Of a stretch of DNA of 64,000 nucleotides, positions 52,756 to 61,400 are shown in pieces; position 1 is the stretch's first letter, and each line of letters starts with the position of its first letter. The translations under genes were made by a program, and so were the position numbers. This DNA comes from Neobacillus niacini NBRC 15566. Its GTDB lineage: Bacteria; Bacillota; Bacilli; Bacillales; Cytobacillaceae. The notes beneath the pieces were generated by a model, which was not told where the DNA came from, did no database searches, and saw only the letters and a list, made by a program, of their open reading frames with translations. The stretch is from the NCBI RefSeq assembly GCF_001591505.1, contig NZ_BCVA01000001.1, positions 186,001-250,000 on the forward strand. Reading direction: 5' to 3'.

Positions 52756-53225
52756 ACAATCGGAACCCATTGAATATAGGGATACACTACAACAGTGTAT
52801 TCTTTCCCCCAAACATCTAATACGATTATTTTCACGGAGTTATTTATCCTGATAAAAGTGACGGAAGATACATTTTGTAGTAATATCTCGTGACCCAAAG
52901 AATTGACACGCCTTCTAATGTTACTCCCATATTTCTCGTAGTTAATCGTTTCATTATTATTCGTCAGCACCAGTCTCCCTGATACAACATCGGCTTTAGA
53001 GCTAATACGAATCTCTTTTTTGATCTGGCTGCAAAAAACATCCCATTCCATATCCTGAAGCCTTCCAGTTGAGTCATTATTATCTAAAATGATATGAAGA
53101 ACAGGAAGCATGAAGAATGCAATGATCATAAAAATCGAAAAAGCAAAAAGCACTTCAAGGAGCGTAAAGGCTTTTTCATTCAGGTACTTTACAAATTTCC
53201 GTTCCTCGAAGTAAGGCAGTTTCAT
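52752..53225 (-). CDS. comGF: Competence type IV pilus minor pilin ComGF
   Basis: A 157-residue minor pilin with the leader LNEKAFTLLEVLFAFSIFMI (prepilin-type cut after Ala) and the ComGF-type C-terminal part (RLQDMEWDVFCSQIKKEIR, NSVKIIVLDVWGKEYTVVVYP). Its start lies inside comGE. A TTG directly before the ATG is in frame; I use the ATG. Confidence 0.9.
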   Translation of the reverse strand: MKLPYFEERKFVKYLNEKAFTLLEVLFAFSIFMIIAFFMLPVLHIILDNNDSTGRLQDMEWDVFCSQIKKEIRISSKADVVSGRLVLTNNNETINYEKYGSNIRRRVNSLGHEILLQNVSSVTFIRINNSVKIIVLDVWGKEYTVVVYPYIQWVPIV

Positions 53226-53511
53226 CAACCTTCACACACACCTCCTTTTCAATACCTGACAAATGATTCCAATAAATCTTATATTCAGTTCCATTATGAA
53301 AGATCGAGTAATTTGAGCTTGTTCTCACTTCTGTTAAATTTGCTTGGAGTTCTTCAAATAAAAACTGTTCTCCTTTTTTATCCCTTACTAGCTGTTGAGA
53401 TTGGTTGGATAAATCTATTAATAATGGCATAAAAAACATGCCCATCATAAACCATGCAGAAAGCGATAATAGGAGATCAAGTAAAAAGAATCCATTACTC
53501 TTCCGTAACAT
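53176..53511 (-). CDS. comGE: Competence type IV pilus minor pilin ComGE
   Basis: A 111-residue minor pilin. The N-terminus RKSNGFFLLDLLLSLSAWFM shows a degenerate prepilin signal (GFFLLD) and a hydrophobic helix. It overlaps comGD by 17 bases and comGF by 50. Named by position and the expected length. Confidence 0.85.
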   Translation of the reverse strand: MLRKSNGFFLLDLLLSLSAWFMMGMFFMPLLIDLSNQSQQLVRDKKGEQFLFEELQANLTEVRTSSNYSIFHNGTEYKIYWNHLSGIEKEVCVKVDETALLRGTEICKVPE

Positions 53512-53929
53512 AAAACCGTCCCTTTCCAATCAAAAGAATGAATCGATAATTGTTTTGTTGTGTCCGAATAAATAATGTACCGAATCTGTCTACATTTCCA
53601 TTTGGGTTAAACTTAAAGACTAATTGAATCGATCCTTGAGTCACAGTAATCATTGGAGAATGATTTCTTTCAACTAGCTGTTTACTGCCTGTAGCGATTG
53701 TGTACATGTGCTCATGTTCATAGAAGATAACTTTTACTTCTATCTGATGAGCCATAGCATACTGCTGACCATAATATAAATCTGCTTTTAATTGGGAAAT
53801 AAAGGCCTTATCAACAGTTGAATAATATTGAGGTTTTATGTTAAAGGCAGTTATAGAGGAGATAATTAGAAAGATGGAGAGAACAATCAAAGATTCAATT
53901 AATGTAAATCCCTTTTGACATTGGAGCAT
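53495..53929 (-). CDS. comGD: Competence type IV pilus minor pilin ComGD
   Basis: A 144-residue pseudopilin with the clear prepilin signal QKGFTLIESLIVLSIFLI (Glu5 present), followed by a beta-rich head. It overlaps the comGC stop by one base. Processed by ComC peptidase and assembled with ComGC. Confidence 0.92.
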   Translation of the reverse strand: MLQCQKGFTLIESLIVLSIFLIISSITAFNIKPQYYSTVDKAFISQLKADLYYGQQYAMAHQIEVKVIFYEHEHMYTIATGSKQLVERNHSPMITVTQGSIQLVFKFNPNGNVDRFGTLFIRTQQNNYRFILLIGKGRFYVTEE

Positions 53930-54243
53930 TACGTTGTAGGTACTGCCGATACTTTTCCTTCTGAATCAATTTGTATACTCTTTGTTCCATTCGGACAACC
54001 AGCATCTTCAATAAGATATCCATCTGTAATTAGATTTGCCATCGTTGGCACCTTATTATTTTCCATAATATAAGATTGTACCTGCGCTTGAACCATTTTC
54101 ACAAATGCCTGACAGCCTTTGTTGTTAATGTTGGTATTATGCCTTGCTACATTTGGGATGGTTACAATTAATAAAACAGAGATAACCAGCATAACAATCA
54201 TCATTTCAACAAGAGTAAAACCTTTTTCATTTTTCATCATCAT
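53929..54243 (-). CDS. comGC: Major competence pilin ComGC
   Basis: A 104-residue major pilin of the DNA-uptake pilus. The prepilin signal is KNEKGFTLVEMMIVMLVISV with Glu5; two Cys in the mature part (KGCQAFVKMV and DAGCPNG) probably form the known disulphide. Three consecutive ATG codons follow GGAGG, so the exact start is uncertain by one or two codons. Confidence 0.94.
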   Translation of the reverse strand: MMMKNEKGFTLVEMMIVMLVISVLLIVTIPNVARHNTNINNKGCQAFVKMVQAQVQSYIMENNKVPTMANLITDGYLIEDAGCPNGTKSIQIDSEGKVSAVPTT

Positions 54244-54294
54244 TCATTCCTCCATTTTAATATTTTATCTTGTTTCGAATGGCCGTCCTTTTTC

Positions 54295-55326
54295 CTAAAT
54301 TCCTTCTAATAGCTGGAACATTGGGAGTAAGATGGCTAAGTACATTGATACAACGAGAAACCCGATAAAGAGATATAGTATAGGCTGAATCGTTTTTAGG
54401 CATTTTTCTATTCTTTCCTCCATATTTAAAACACAATGCTGACTGAAAAAAAGTAACTCTTGCTCCAATTTTCCATTTTCTTGTCCATGTTTTATGATCA
54501 TCGGGAATTCTCTTTCAAAGAATGAAAAGGAAGATAAGATAGACTCTAGTTTCTCACCAGTTAAAAGCTTCTCCTTAATTTCCAATCCCAGCTTGCTATA
54601 AAAAGGCTGTCTAGTATTCTTCTCAAATAATAGCAAGGCTTCTAACACGGAAATTCCACCCGCTAAAAGGAAGCTGAGTTGGACAGCAAAATAATGGGTA
54701 AATAATAATCGAAGGATTTTTCCTGCCACTGGTATTCTTACAAGCTGTGAACGCTGCTGCAGGATGGAGATTTTACTAAATACAAAAACATAATAAATGG
54801 CACCTATTGCCACCAATGATAGGAAGACCATCATTACGAATGGAAAATAAACTTTAAATGAGGAAAGTACTTTCATAAAGAAATTAGCTTCAAGCCTCAT
54901 TGAGGCGAAGATGTCTGTAAATTTGGGCAGCAATGATTGTTGGACAAATACAAACAAAAAACTAGTAATAACAAAAAGCAAAGCTGGATACTGTAACAGT
55001 TTCAATAATTTTTTCCTATCTTTCTCTTTTACTATTGCCAAATTACTTCCTTCCAAGAGTGCTTCTGCGAAGCTGCCATGCTGTTCCGCAAAATAGACGT
55101 AACCAATTAAGTCTTTTTGAAATCCTAAATTACTTAGAACATCCTGAAAGGATATCCCATTTCTCAAATCGACTAAACATTGATACAGCTCCTCCTTTCG
55201 ATTCTTAGGTAAATGCAAAGATATTGATTCAATTGCTTCTGCAATTGGGTAACCCCGTGCCAATAATTCTCCTATCCGTTTTAATAAGAGAGCCTGCTCA
55301 TTAATCGGCCAATTATGTCGCTTCAT
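54295..55326 (-). CDS. comGB: Competence pilus assembly platform protein ComGB
   Basis: A 343-residue GspF/PilC-type inner-membrane platform with two homologous halves and three spans (about 110-130, 160-190 and 315-335). LLARGYPIAEAIESISLH and LLAGGISVLEALLLFEKNT are the repeat signatures. It overlaps comGA by 14 bases. The start MKRHNWPIN was chosen over upstream in-frame codons. Confidence 0.92.
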   Translation of the reverse strand: MKRHNWPINEQALLLKRIGELLARGYPIAEAIESISLHLPKNRKEELYQCLVDLRNGISFQDVLSNLGFQKDLIGYVYFAEQHGSFAEALLEGSNLAIVKEKDRKKLLKLLQYPALLFVITSFLFVFVQQSLLPKFTDIFASMRLEANFFMKVLSSFKVYFPFVMMVFLSLVAIGAIYYVFVFSKISILQQRSQLVRIPVAGKILRLLFTHYFAVQLSFLLAGGISVLEALLLFEKNTRQPFYSKLGLEIKEKLLTGEKLESILSSFSFFEREFPMIIKHGQENGKLEQELLFFSQHCVLNMEERIEKCLKTIQPILYLFIGFLVVSMYLAILLPMFQLLEGI

Positions 55327-56419
55327 GTTCATACACCAAGCGTTCATATTCAGATTCTTTAATATAACCTAAAGCTATCCCTTTCTTGATTACTTCCCTT
55401 ACTGTCGTGTACCGTGAAATAATATTTTCACCTTTTGCTTCTTTCATGGCAGCATTAAGGTTTCTCCCTGATAGAAGTTCAAAAACACTTGCCCTCTTCC
55501 ATCTTCCATATGAATAACAGAATGGTGAACACTCCCCTTGACAATAGGGACATGTTAATTCTACTAATCGCTGTGCAGTTACAGCAATTAAGGTTTGTTC
55601 TACTTCTAGCCAATTTACACCAAATTCACGGAGACGATAAACCGCACCCTTTGCATCTCTTGTATGCATGGTCGAAAGAACTAAATGCCCCGTCAATGCA
55701 GCTCGGACTGCAATCTTCGCTGTTTCCGCATCACGAATTTCCCCCACCATAATAATGTCTGGATCATGACGTAGAATGGCCTTTAAACCGGCCGCATAGG
55801 TCACACCTGCTTTTTCATTCACTTGTATTTGTAAAACAGAATCGTAGTTTTTTTCGATGGGGTCTTCAAGTGTGATAACATTTCGATGAAAAAGATGTGC
55901 GGTTTCATTTAAAAGGGAATATAAGGTGGTCGTTTTGCCAGATCCAGTCGGACCTGTAAATATTATAAGACCGTGCGCATGTTTTAGGAGAGCGAGTAGC
56001 TTTCTGGTCATACCAGGGAAAAGTGAGAGCTGATGAAAGGGAATCTGTTCTTGTTGGGGCAGAAGTCTAATAACAAGACTTTCTCGGTTATTAGAAGGAA
56101 GGGTTGATAGTCTAAGACCCATTAGTTTTCCGTCCACCTCACAAAAAATAGCACCGCTTTGAGGGCGTCGTCGTTCTCCTATGTCCATATTTGCTGTAAA
56201 TTTAAAATGTGAAATTAATCTGTCGCATTCATCTTTTGGAAGTGATAACCGGGGGATGAGTTTGTTGGTTAAGCGGATTTGAATAAGTGTGTCTTTTTTC
56301 CTGGGAACAATGTGAATATCAGTTGCTTGATTTCGAGCTGCATCTGTAATAATTCTATTTGCTAGTATTTCGATTGCACTTACAATAAATAACACCACCT
56401 TTTTATTTTGTCTTTGCAA
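55313..56419 (-). CDS. comGA: Competence pilus assembly ATPase ComGA
   Basis: A 368-residue type II/IV secretion ATPase. Walker A FTGPTGSGKTTTLYS, Asp box VITLEDPIEK, Walker B DIIMVGEIRDAETA, His box STMHTRDAKGA, and a Cys pair site CPYCQGECSPFC. The usual N-terminus starts near SAIEILANRI; the TTG at 56419 has AAAGGTG at eight bases but adds about 12 residues, and AAGGTGGTG further down could serve an ATT start instead. First gene of comGA-GG; needs ComK in B. subtilis. Confidence 0.93.
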   Translation of the reverse strand: MQRQNKKVVLFIVSAIEILANRIITDAARNQATDIHIVPRKKDTLIQIRLTNKLIPRLSLPKDECDRLISHFKFTANMDIGERRRPQSGAIFCEVDGKLMGLRLSTLPSNNRESLVIRLLPQQEQIPFHQLSLFPGMTRKLLALLKHAHGLIIFTGPTGSGKTTTLYSLLNETAHLFHRNVITLEDPIEKNYDSVLQIQVNEKAGVTYAAGLKAILRHDPDIIMVGEIRDAETAKIAVRAALTGHLVLSTMHTRDAKGAVYRLREFGVNWLEVEQTLIAVTAQRLVELTCPYCQGECSPFCYSYGRWKRASVFELLSGRNLNAAMKEAKGENIISRYTTVREVIKKGIALGYIKESEYERLVYEHEAT

Positions 56420-56606
56420 TTATTCGACACCTTTCAAGCTTTTCCTTCATTAATCATCCTGTTTGAAAATATTTTTTACTTTTTTCACTACTAATTCTAC
56501 CGAAAAATAACCCTTGACAAACAACGTGTATATACCTTGTTTAACTTTTGTATAAGCATTGGTCTCCAAGCACTCGGCAATTGTGAACATTTTCTAAACA
56601 TATAGT

Positions 56607-56621
56607 GTTAACATTGTTAAC
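56607..56621 (+). promoter_or_regulatory. Palindrome upstream of the HTH regulator gene
   Basis: GTTAACATTGTTAAC is a 15-bp near-perfect inverted repeat about 65 bases before the gene at 56686. It is a plausible operator for autoregulation. Confidence 0.35.
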
Positions 56622-56685
56622 CTCATTCCCATGTTTAAATAGCTGTATTATAATTGGATTAAATTATGGGGGTTCGAGGTGAACA

Positions 56686-57384
56686 GTGATGGAACAAACA
56701 TTAAAGATAACAAATGTTTTATCAGATCCAACCAGGTACTACATTTACCAATACATTACAAAACGTCATCAAGAAGTGACAGTACAAGAGGTTGCAGAGA
56801 ATTTTAATATCCATCCGAACGTTGCAAGATTACACTTATCTAAGCTTGAGGATGTTAACATGTTAGCATCTGAAACTAAAAAGACAGGTAAAGGCGGCAG
56901 ACCAAGCAGGTTATACCGTTTATCAGATGATGTTATTCAATTGCACTTTCCGTTCCGGGATTACATGTTATTATCCAAAGTAGCCATTTCTACCATGCTG
57001 ACATTGGGTGAAGCAGGTAAACAGGCACTATACTTAACTGGGAAGCGATTTGGTACAGAAGTTATTGAACAAGAACTAGCAAAAAAATCTTTTGGAGAAG
57101 AAATAGATTTTGATCAGAAATTAACAATACTCAAAAGTGCAGCCACTTTAGCTGGGTTCTATCCAGAATTTGAAGCAAATGGAGATCAAACAAAAATCTA
57201 CTTCCAGATCTATAATTGTCCCTTCAAAGAAGTCGCAGAGGAGCATGAAAGTGTTTGTGCTATGCATCATGAGTTTCTAAAAGGAATGTTTGAAGCTTTA
57301 TTTGAATCTGTAGAGTTAGTTGAGAAGGATAATATCATTGCTGGTTGTGAAACTTGCTCCTACCAGGCACTAGTTACAAACTAA
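56686..57384 (+). CDS. HTH transcriptional regulator with a Cys-rich C-terminus (SufR/ArsR-like)
   Basis: A 232-residue regulator: winged-helix domain with DPTRYYIYQYITKRHQEV and NIHPNVARLHLSKLED, the GKGGRPSRLYRLS wing, then an all-helical C-terminal domain with Cys in YNCPFKEVAEEHESVCAMHH and GCETCSYQ. The CX..C..CxxC arrangement resembles Fe-S-sensing SufR-type proteins. Bacillus species have it next to yqgY; its regulon is unknown to me. Confidence 0.8.
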   Translation: MMEQTLKITNVLSDPTRYYIYQYITKRHQEVTVQEVAENFNIHPNVARLHLSKLEDVNMLASETKKTGKGGRPSRLYRLSDDVIQLHFPFRDYMLLSKVAISTMLTLGEAGKQALYLTGKRFGTEVIEQELAKKSFGEEIDFDQKLTILKSAATLAGFYPEFEANGDQTKIYFQIYNCPFKEVAEEHESVCAMHHEFLKGMFEALFESVELVEKDNIIAGCETCSYQALVTN

Positions 57385-57464
57385 TTTGAAACTTTATTTA
57401 CTTTTGAACTCCTTTTCTTTATAATATTGCATGATGGTACTGTAGGGGAAAAGGAGGGATACAT

Positions 57465-57713
57465 ATGGATCGCATGTTCAGAGTTTTGGGTTTCTGGACG
57501 GGTATATTTACCGTAATGTTCTATCTAGGAGATATGGATAAGACTGCAATGCTATTCCTAGCCCAAACTGGATTCTTTGTTTTGTTAAGCTATCTTAAAC
57601 TTTCCGAACGTATGTATATGTATGTTTTCGGAGCATATTTAACCGTATTCTTCGCAGGCTTCACTTATTGGACAACATTTATGATGCCGCTTGGTGGAGT
57701 TGGAGGACATTAA
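57465..57713 (+). CDS. yqgY: DUF2626 family membrane protein YqgY
   Basis: An 82-residue protein with three hydrophobic spans (about 5-23, 28-46 and 50-75), matching DUF2626/YqgY: MFRVLGFWTGIFTVMFYLGDMDK and FGAYLTVFFAGFTYWT. Function unknown. GGGGAAAAGGAGGG precedes the ATG. Conserved place next to the comG operon. Confidence 0.9.
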   Translation: MDRMFRVLGFWTGIFTVMFYLGDMDKTAMLFLAQTGFFVLLSYLKLSERMYMYVFGAYLTVFFAGFTYWTTFMMPLGGVGGH

Positions 57714-57731
57714 GAAGTAATCAACACATAA

Positions 57732-57766
57732 AAAACACCGGAGTTCTTCTCCGGTGTTTTTTATTC
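57732..57766. terminator. Bidirectional terminator after yqgY
   Basis: A 12-bp perfect stem (AAAACACCGGAG / CTCCGGTGTTTT), TTCTT loop, U on both sides; it directly abuts the convergent methyltransferase stop. Confidence 0.9.
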
Positions 57767-58858
57767 TTCTTCTTCTTCTTCAAAATGATCCGTATTAATA
57801 ATACCTTTCTGTTGAATGATCAAATGAAAAAAAGAACTTATTCCAGATGGCATAATTAAACTCCTTATTGCACGGTTTCGTTTGCTAACCTCTGAAAAAG
57901 GATTAGGGTCGTAATGGTTTTCTAATTCCTTTAAGATTCCTGCTTTTAATAAAAACTCATCCTGTCTTAACTTGGAATGAAATACTAACTCCGCTTGCTC
58001 ACCCTTTTGAATAAACCAATCGAAATGAATGTGTGTTGTTATATCCATTTCTCCAGGATGCTCCAAAACATCATCAATCATCTGATGCTGATAATACCCT
58101 CTTAAACTTCCCTTCATTCTTGAAGGATGCTTCCAATCTTCTTTCGTATATCCATAATCAGCGGTCACTACCAGCCCCTTCGTTAATACCCTCGATATAT
58201 CTAGAATCATGCCTTCCATTAACAAAGGCACTTCTATTCGCTGATTATCTTTTAGTTCCAGCATACTTTCCTCTAAAAAGGAATAAATGGCTGGATTGGT
58301 TAATAAAACCTTCTCTTCATATAAGGTTTCATTCTTTATTCCTACCATAACCTCGTATAATTGACCGTTCTCTTTCTCTATGACATGAACGGGCAGGGCA
58401 TCAAATAATTCATTTGAAAAAACCATCCCTTTAAAACACCCTAGTTCATCTAGGTGGTTTACTTGGATTACGTTATGGTGAGAGGGGATCAATTCATTCT
58501 GTAATTTCAGATGATATGGACTGCTTTCTACAATCATATAATTGATTGGTGTTTTGATGGAATTCTCCCATTCCTGTAAAAATGCATGGGCAAAACGTCC
58601 ATTGCCGGCCCCAATTTCACAGAAATTCGGTTCAAGATCATGCTTTTTATAAACACTTGCAAACCATTTCGCAACCATTCGGCCATAGATATCGAAAATA
58701 TTACTTGTAGTAATAAAATCACCTTTACTGCCAATTTTCTGTTTATCTTTCATATAGTACCCATAATCAGGATGGTAGAGAACTGCTTCAATGTATTCTG
58801 CATAGGAAATTAAGTTCGTTGGTGAGCTTGAAATTAAACTCTTTAAGTAGGTAATCAT
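57761..58858 (-). CDS. MidA/NDUFAF7-type SAM-dependent methyltransferase
   Basis: A 365-residue protein. The N-terminus (ISYAEYIEAVLYHPDYGYYM) and GSKGDFITTSNIFD are typical for MidA, with SAM-binding EIGAGNGRFAHAFLQEW and the NELFDALPVHV motif following. Mitochondrial relatives methylate an Arg of complex I; the bacterial target is unknown. The C-terminus is a run of Glu. Single gene convergent with yqgY. Confidence 0.88.
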   Translation of the reverse strand: MITYLKSLISSSPTNLISYAEYIEAVLYHPDYGYYMKDKQKIGSKGDFITTSNIFDIYGRMVAKWFASVYKKHDLEPNFCEIGAGNGRFAHAFLQEWENSIKTPINYMIVESSPYHLKLQNELIPSHHNVIQVNHLDELGCFKGMVFSNELFDALPVHVIEKENGQLYEVMVGIKNETLYEEKVLLTNPAIYSFLEESMLELKDNQRIEVPLLMEGMILDISRVLTKGLVVTADYGYTKEDWKHPSRMKGSLRGYYQHQMIDDVLEHPGEMDITTHIHFDWFIQKGEQAELVFHSKLRQDEFLLKAGILKELENHYDPNPFSEVSKRNRAIRSLIMPSGISSFFHLIIQQKGIINTDHFEEEEEE

Positions 58859-58974
58859 AAAAGCTCCTTTATGTAGGTTTACATCATTGACATAGTGAAA
58901 ACTTTATTATATTGTTATTCTAGTAGCTTAACGATATCCCCTCCCATTTTTAATATGAATAGAACGTCCCCCAG

Positions 58975-59004
58975 AAAAACCCTTCTCATTCGAGAAGGGT
59001 TTTT
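58975..59004. terminator. Terminator after yqgX
   Basis: A 13-bp perfect stem (AAAAACCCTTCTC / GAGAAGGGTTTTT), ATTC loop, 24 bases past the yqgX stop. Confidence 0.88.
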
Positions 59005-59027
59005 CTTTGTTTACAATGAACAATGAA

Positions 59028-59663
59028 TTAAAACCCATTTAAAAATGGATTACTATCCATCTCTTCCCCAATCGTGGTTATTGGTCCATGTCCTGATAAT
59101 ACCGTTGTTTCTTCAGGTAAAAATAATAATTTTTCATGAATGCTCTTCATTAGAAGTTTATGATTACCACCTGGCAGGTCTGTTCTGCCAATGCTGCTCT
59201 TGAATAACGCGTCCCCTGATACAACAAATCCCTCTGACTCAAAGTAATACGACACACTTCCAGGAGAATGTCCTGGAGTCTCAAAGATAGAAAACGTGAA
59301 ATTACCAATTGTTATCGTTTCTTCTTTTTTTAAGATGAAGTCTGCTTTTTTCATTTTCATTAACTCTTGCATTTGAAAAAACTTAGAACCATTTAATGCA
59401 GGATCTATCAGCCAATCTTCTTCCTCTTCATGTATATAAACCGGAATATTATAATAATCTCTTATCTCATCAACAGCGCCGATATGGTCGAAATGTGCAT
59501 GTGTTAAAAAAATAGCAATTGGATTAAGCTCTCTTTTTGATAACCACTTTATTAGCTTTTTCCCTTCGCTCCCTGGATCAAAGATTAAACAGGATTTGTC
59601 AGGACTTTCAACGACGTAACAATTTGTTTGTAATACTCCCAACGGGATTTGTGACCATTTCAT
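59028..59663 (-). CDS. yqgX: MBL-fold metallohydrolase YqgX (glyoxalase II-like)
   Basis: A 211-residue metallo-beta-lactamase-fold hydrolase: THAHFDHIGA (HxHxDH), ETPGHSPGSVSYYF, GDALFKSSIGRTDLPGG and SGHGPITTIGEE complete the two-metal site. It probably cleaves a thioester of a low-molecular-weight thiol. MKWSQIPLG is chosen as start, nine bases after GGAGGT. Confidence 0.93.
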   Translation of the reverse strand: MKWSQIPLGVLQTNCYVVESPDKSCLIFDPGSEGKKLIKWLSKRELNPIAIFLTHAHFDHIGAVDEIRDYYNIPVYIHEEEEDWLIDPALNGSKFFQMQELMKMKKADFILKKEETITIGNFTFSIFETPGHSPGSVSYYFESEGFVVSGDALFKSSIGRTDLPGGNHKLLMKSIHEKLLFLPEETTVLSGHGPITTIGEEMDSNPFLNGF

Positions 59664-59856
59664 TTCTAACATACCTCCAACTATTTTACGTTACTATTAT
59701 TTTACACTATGTAAGCTTCATTGCTAACCTTTTAGCCCTCGACAAATGATTAAAAAGAATATAAAATAAGAATCGAATGTATATAATATTCTTACATAAC
59801 TCTTAGAAATGTGTTGGGCTAAGCCCAAGTATTATCTAATAAAGGGGGCTTTATTA

Positions 59857-60033
59857 ATGGGAGTAGTTATTATTTTTGCTTTGGTAGCATTACTTGCTGC
59901 TTATGGTGCATTCACTGCCCTAAAAAATAAAAATTTATTAGGAGCATTTTTTGCAGTAGGTACATTGGCGGTTTTTGGCTGGTTTGCAATCATGACGCTT
60001 ATTGAAAGTGGTTTCCCTACTGGTACACACTAA
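59857..60033 (+). CDS. yqgW: DUF2759 family membrane protein YqgW
   Basis: A 58-residue protein with two spans (about 3-19 and 26-45): VVIIFALVALLAAYGAF and KNLLGAFFAVGTLAVFGWF. Matches YqgW. AAAGGGGG lies nine bases before the ATG at 59857; a longer ORF from 59809 has no support. Function unknown. Confidence 0.87.
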   Translation: MGVVIIFALVALLAAYGAFTALKNKNLLGAFFAVGTLAVFGWFAIMTLIESGFPTGTH

Positions 60034-60042
60034 ACAAAATTG

Positions 60043-60071
60043 AAAGACTGCCAACTGGCAGTCTTTTTATT
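60043..60071. terminator. Bidirectional terminator between yqgW and yqgU
   Basis: A 10-bp stem (AAAGACTGCC / GGCAGTCTTT), AACT loop, followed by TTATTTTT on the plus strand and adjoining the yqgU stop. Confidence 0.87.
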
Positions 60072-61209
60072 TTTCTATAAGCTCCCTTAATTCTTTTGTT
60101 TCTAAATCAATGACTTTTTCAAAACGATTACCGTACAGTGCAAATTTGCCAGAAGGGGATAACAGAATTGGTTCATTCTTCAGGCCATTCAAAATAACGT
60201 TACGTTTGCCGTTATTAATATCATAGGAAACAAGCTCAAAACCTTCACGGTAAGCATCAGCCTCTGCACTTTTCACTGGTTTAAGGGTAAGAAACTCTCC
60301 TTTACTGACATTTAAATCATTGTAAGGGACCAACCAGCCGGAAAACATTGATAAATGAGGAATCGAAAAAGAATTTACTATCCTTTTGTCCTCATCATAA
60401 AAAGTATAAGTAGCCTGTAACTGTTCATCATCCTTAACCGTAACAGTCATTAAAATGTCATTGAAAGCTGCGAATTGAAGTACATCTGTAAATATTTCTT
60501 CCCCCGTCTCAGCACGTAAACTTTTCATCATGAGGGGAGCAAAAAGAGATGGTCCATCATCATTCCAATTCAGATAGGCAACTTCCTCATTTCCCAGCCA
60601 TTTAACAAATGGTTGAGGAAGTGTTAGTTCAGTTGTCTCTCTTTGCTCAATGTCTAAAAGCAACATTTGAAATGTCCAATCTTCATTAAAAGATGAGATG
60701 AGTATCTGAGACTCATTAAATGGGTTCCATTCAAAAGCTAATTCATATGATGGTATAGCTTGTTTCAAGATTTCTGAGCCCTCTAGAGAGAGGATGGTAA
60801 CTTGTCCTTCATACGTAGAAGGGGATGATTGAATAAGTATATTCTTTTTTGATGGGCTTGTCTGTAAAGTGACAATTGGGACTTCACTCTTATAAAGTAA
60901 TTCACTACTGCCTGTTAAAAGATTATAAAGATAAACAGACGATGATTGTTCAAGATTGGTAATATAAAGTATTTGATGGTCGGAATACCAGCCGCCAACT
61001 TTGTAAAATTCACCTTCTGGAATTTCAATGGGGAGTTTCCATGTATCTTCAGGTTGTGCTGGCGGGACATTTTCCTTGTCAGTATCTTTAGAAGGGCTGG
61101 GTTCGGCATCTTGTTGATGTGCGCACGCACTAAAAAAAGAGGCAAAAACGAGCAAAAATATAATTTGAAAAATAAATTTTATTAGTAAAGTACATTTGCT
61201 AAAGCTCAT
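60067..61209 (-). CDS. yqgU: Lipoprotein YqgU
   Basis: A 380-residue lipoprotein. The lipobox is FFSAC (Cys29) followed by an acidic linker (DAEPSPSKDTDKENV), then a beta-propeller-like part with repeated blade motifs (GGWYSDHQILYIT, FEWNPFNESQILIS, WLGNEEVAYLNW). In B. subtilis yqgU has been tied to the pathway of gas/nitrate-like stress and cell-surface sensing, but no clear role is known to me. Located as in B. subtilis between yqgW and yqgT. Confidence 0.85.
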   Translation of the reverse strand: MSFSKCTLLIKFIFQIIFLLVFASFFSACAHQQDAEPSPSKDTDKENVPPAQPEDTWKLPIEIPEGEFYKVGGWYSDHQILYITNLEQSSSVYLYNLLTGSSELLYKSEVPIVTLQTSPSKKNILIQSSPSTYEGQVTILSLEGSEILKQAIPSYELAFEWNPFNESQILISSFNEDWTFQMLLLDIEQRETTELTLPQPFVKWLGNEEVAYLNWNDDGPSLFAPLMMKSLRAETGEEIFTDVLQFAAFNDILMTVTVKDDEQLQATYTFYDEDKRIVNSFSIPHLSMFSGWLVPYNDLNVSKGEFLTLKPVKSAEADAYREGFELVSYDINNGKRNVILNGLKNEPILLSPSGKFALYGNRFEKVIDLETKELRELIEK

Positions 61210-61298
61210 TTTCCCCCTCCCTCCAATTTCTTCACATTAATTAGTACGTTTATTTTACAGAAATGTTTCAATAATTACAGCACATTCTAGAAATAAGA

Positions 61299-61324
61299 AA
61301 AAAGTCGCATACTTACGACTTTTT
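61299..61324. terminator. Terminator after yqgT
   Basis: A 9-bp stem (AAAAAGTCG / CGACTTTTT) with an 8-base loop; U-rich on both sides, about 75 bases past yqgT. Confidence 0.8.
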
Positions 61325-61400
61325 CTTATCAATAAAGACCAACACAATAATTTATTTTAATGTCATTGAAATCATTTTACAAGCCGTAAAGGGGGGTTAT

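Noticed and set aside
56460..56500. Possible ComK box (A4-N5-T4 pattern) upstream of comGA
   Set aside because: A/T runs are present but no pair of AAAA-N5-TTTT boxes at the required spacing could be fixed.
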